Source of the DNA: Desulfobacterales bacterium
GTDB lineage: Bacteria; Desulfobacterota; Desulfobacteria; Desulfobacterales; C00003106
Direction of reading: 5' to 3'
Length of the DNA stretch: 6,067 bases
Assembly: GCA_030613165.1 (NCBI GenBank)
Contig: JAUWMN010000116.1
Coordinates: 1-6,067, forward strand
Shown: in pieces, positions 5,739-6,067 of the stretch
How positions within the stretch are numbered: position 1 is the first letter of the stretch
How the letters are laid out: every line of letters begins with the position of its first letter
Position numbers and translations under genes: made by a program
Notes under the pieces: model-generated
What the model was told of the DNA's origin: nothing
Databases searched by the model: none
The model's input: the letters and a program-made list of their open reading frames with translations, nothing else

Positions 5739-6067
5739 GTGAAGATTACCTGGCTTGGACATTCCGGGTTTGTGTGGGAGGCGGAAGGGACTCGAATCCT
5801 GATCGCTCCTTTTCTCGAAGGAAATCCCAAGGCCCCTTACGGGATAGAGGGTATCCCGAAAATAGACGTTGTTCTTGTAACCCATAGCCACGCGGATCAT
5901 GGGTTAAACGAAGCAATCCAAATCGCGAAACGCGACAATGCAACCCTTGTGGGGATGCACGAAGCACATCTCGATGCGCAAGAAGCAGGAGTGGGCCAAA
6001 CTGTCGGAGGGAATATAGGCGGTACGGTTACCGTGAATAGTATACCAATAACCTTTGTGCAGGCATT
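5739..6067 (+). CDS. UPF0173/UlaG-like metal-dependent hydrolase (3' truncated by window)
   Basis: The first 109 residues of a metallo-beta-lactamase-fold protein are present; the typical family length is about 225. The GTG start yields (M)KITWLGHSGFVWEAEG, the usual UPF0173 N-terminus with H8 of GHS. The metal motif THSHADH gives H49, H51, D53 and H54. Later sequence, with GNIGGTVTVNSIPITFVQA, matches the region just before the next conserved His-Ser-Ser, which lies beyond the window. Family members are cytosolic Zn or Mn hydrolases; most have no known substrate, and UlaG itself is an L-ascorbate-6-phosphate lactonase. One oddity is that the usual LIDPFL..NP reads LIAPFL..NP, with Ala at the conserved Asp. 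The family assignment is firm and the substrate unknown. Confidence 0.93.
   Translation, partial: MKITWLGHSGFVWEAEGTRILIAPFLEGNPKAPYGIEGIPKIDVVLVTHSHADHGLNEAIQIAKRDNATLVGMHEAHLDAQEAGVGQTVGGNIGGTVTVNSIPITFVQA

Noticed and set aside
5640..5900. Upstream part of the 135-residue minus-strand ORF
   Set aside because: It runs antisense to the UPF0173 hydrolase start and its strong ribosome binding site. Only the last 48 residues look protein-like, so only those are listed.

Overview
This window looks like a chromosomal housekeeping segment of a Gram-negative bacterium, most likely a sulfate-reducing deltaproteobacterium (Desulfobacterota, Desulfobacterales-like). That assignment is an inference. 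It rests on the type of short DksA/TraR-family protein, its tight linkage to a TrpH-type PHP gene, the moderate base composition, and intergenic spaces filled with short heptamer repeats and palindromic elements. No search was possible, so the taxon is not firm.

Layout from left to right. Bases 1-141 hold the 3' end of a gene whose last 46 residues resemble the DUF4340 module. Bases 142-360 hold a heptamer-built inverted repeat. Three plus-strand genes follow: a class I dnaJ (361-1452), a DksA/TraR-type C4 zinc-finger regulator (1569-1916, possibly starting at an ATT codon at 1554), and a PHP-domain phosphoesterase that overlaps the regulator by ATGA (1913-2788). A second, larger copy of the heptamer element, in opposite orientation, fills much of 2789-3114. 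A complete enolase gene follows at 3115-4383 with every catalytic residue in place. The 488 bases after eno hold a stem-loop and a 74-bp near-perfect palindrome. Next is a cysteine-free, possibly HMA-like orphan protein (4872-5285), then a 182-bp MITE-like element with perfect 18-bp terminal inverted repeats, then a possible minus-strand 48-residue membrane protein. The window ends inside a UPF0173/UlaG-like metallo-beta-lactamase-fold hydrolase (5739 onward).

The core genes cover protein folding (DnaJ), stringent-type transcription control (DksA family), nucleotide or RNA-end phosphoester hydrolysis (PHP) and glycolysis (enolase). Only the dksA-like/PHP pair shows clear translational coupling. 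The others share a strand but are separated by repeat-bearing gaps.

I do not see a new defence, mobile or biosynthetic system here. The points most worth a second look are the inverted pair of heptamer elements bracketing dnaJ-dksA-PHP, the probable non-canonical start of the DksA-like gene, and the palindrome/MITE pair that brackets the orphan HMA-like gene.
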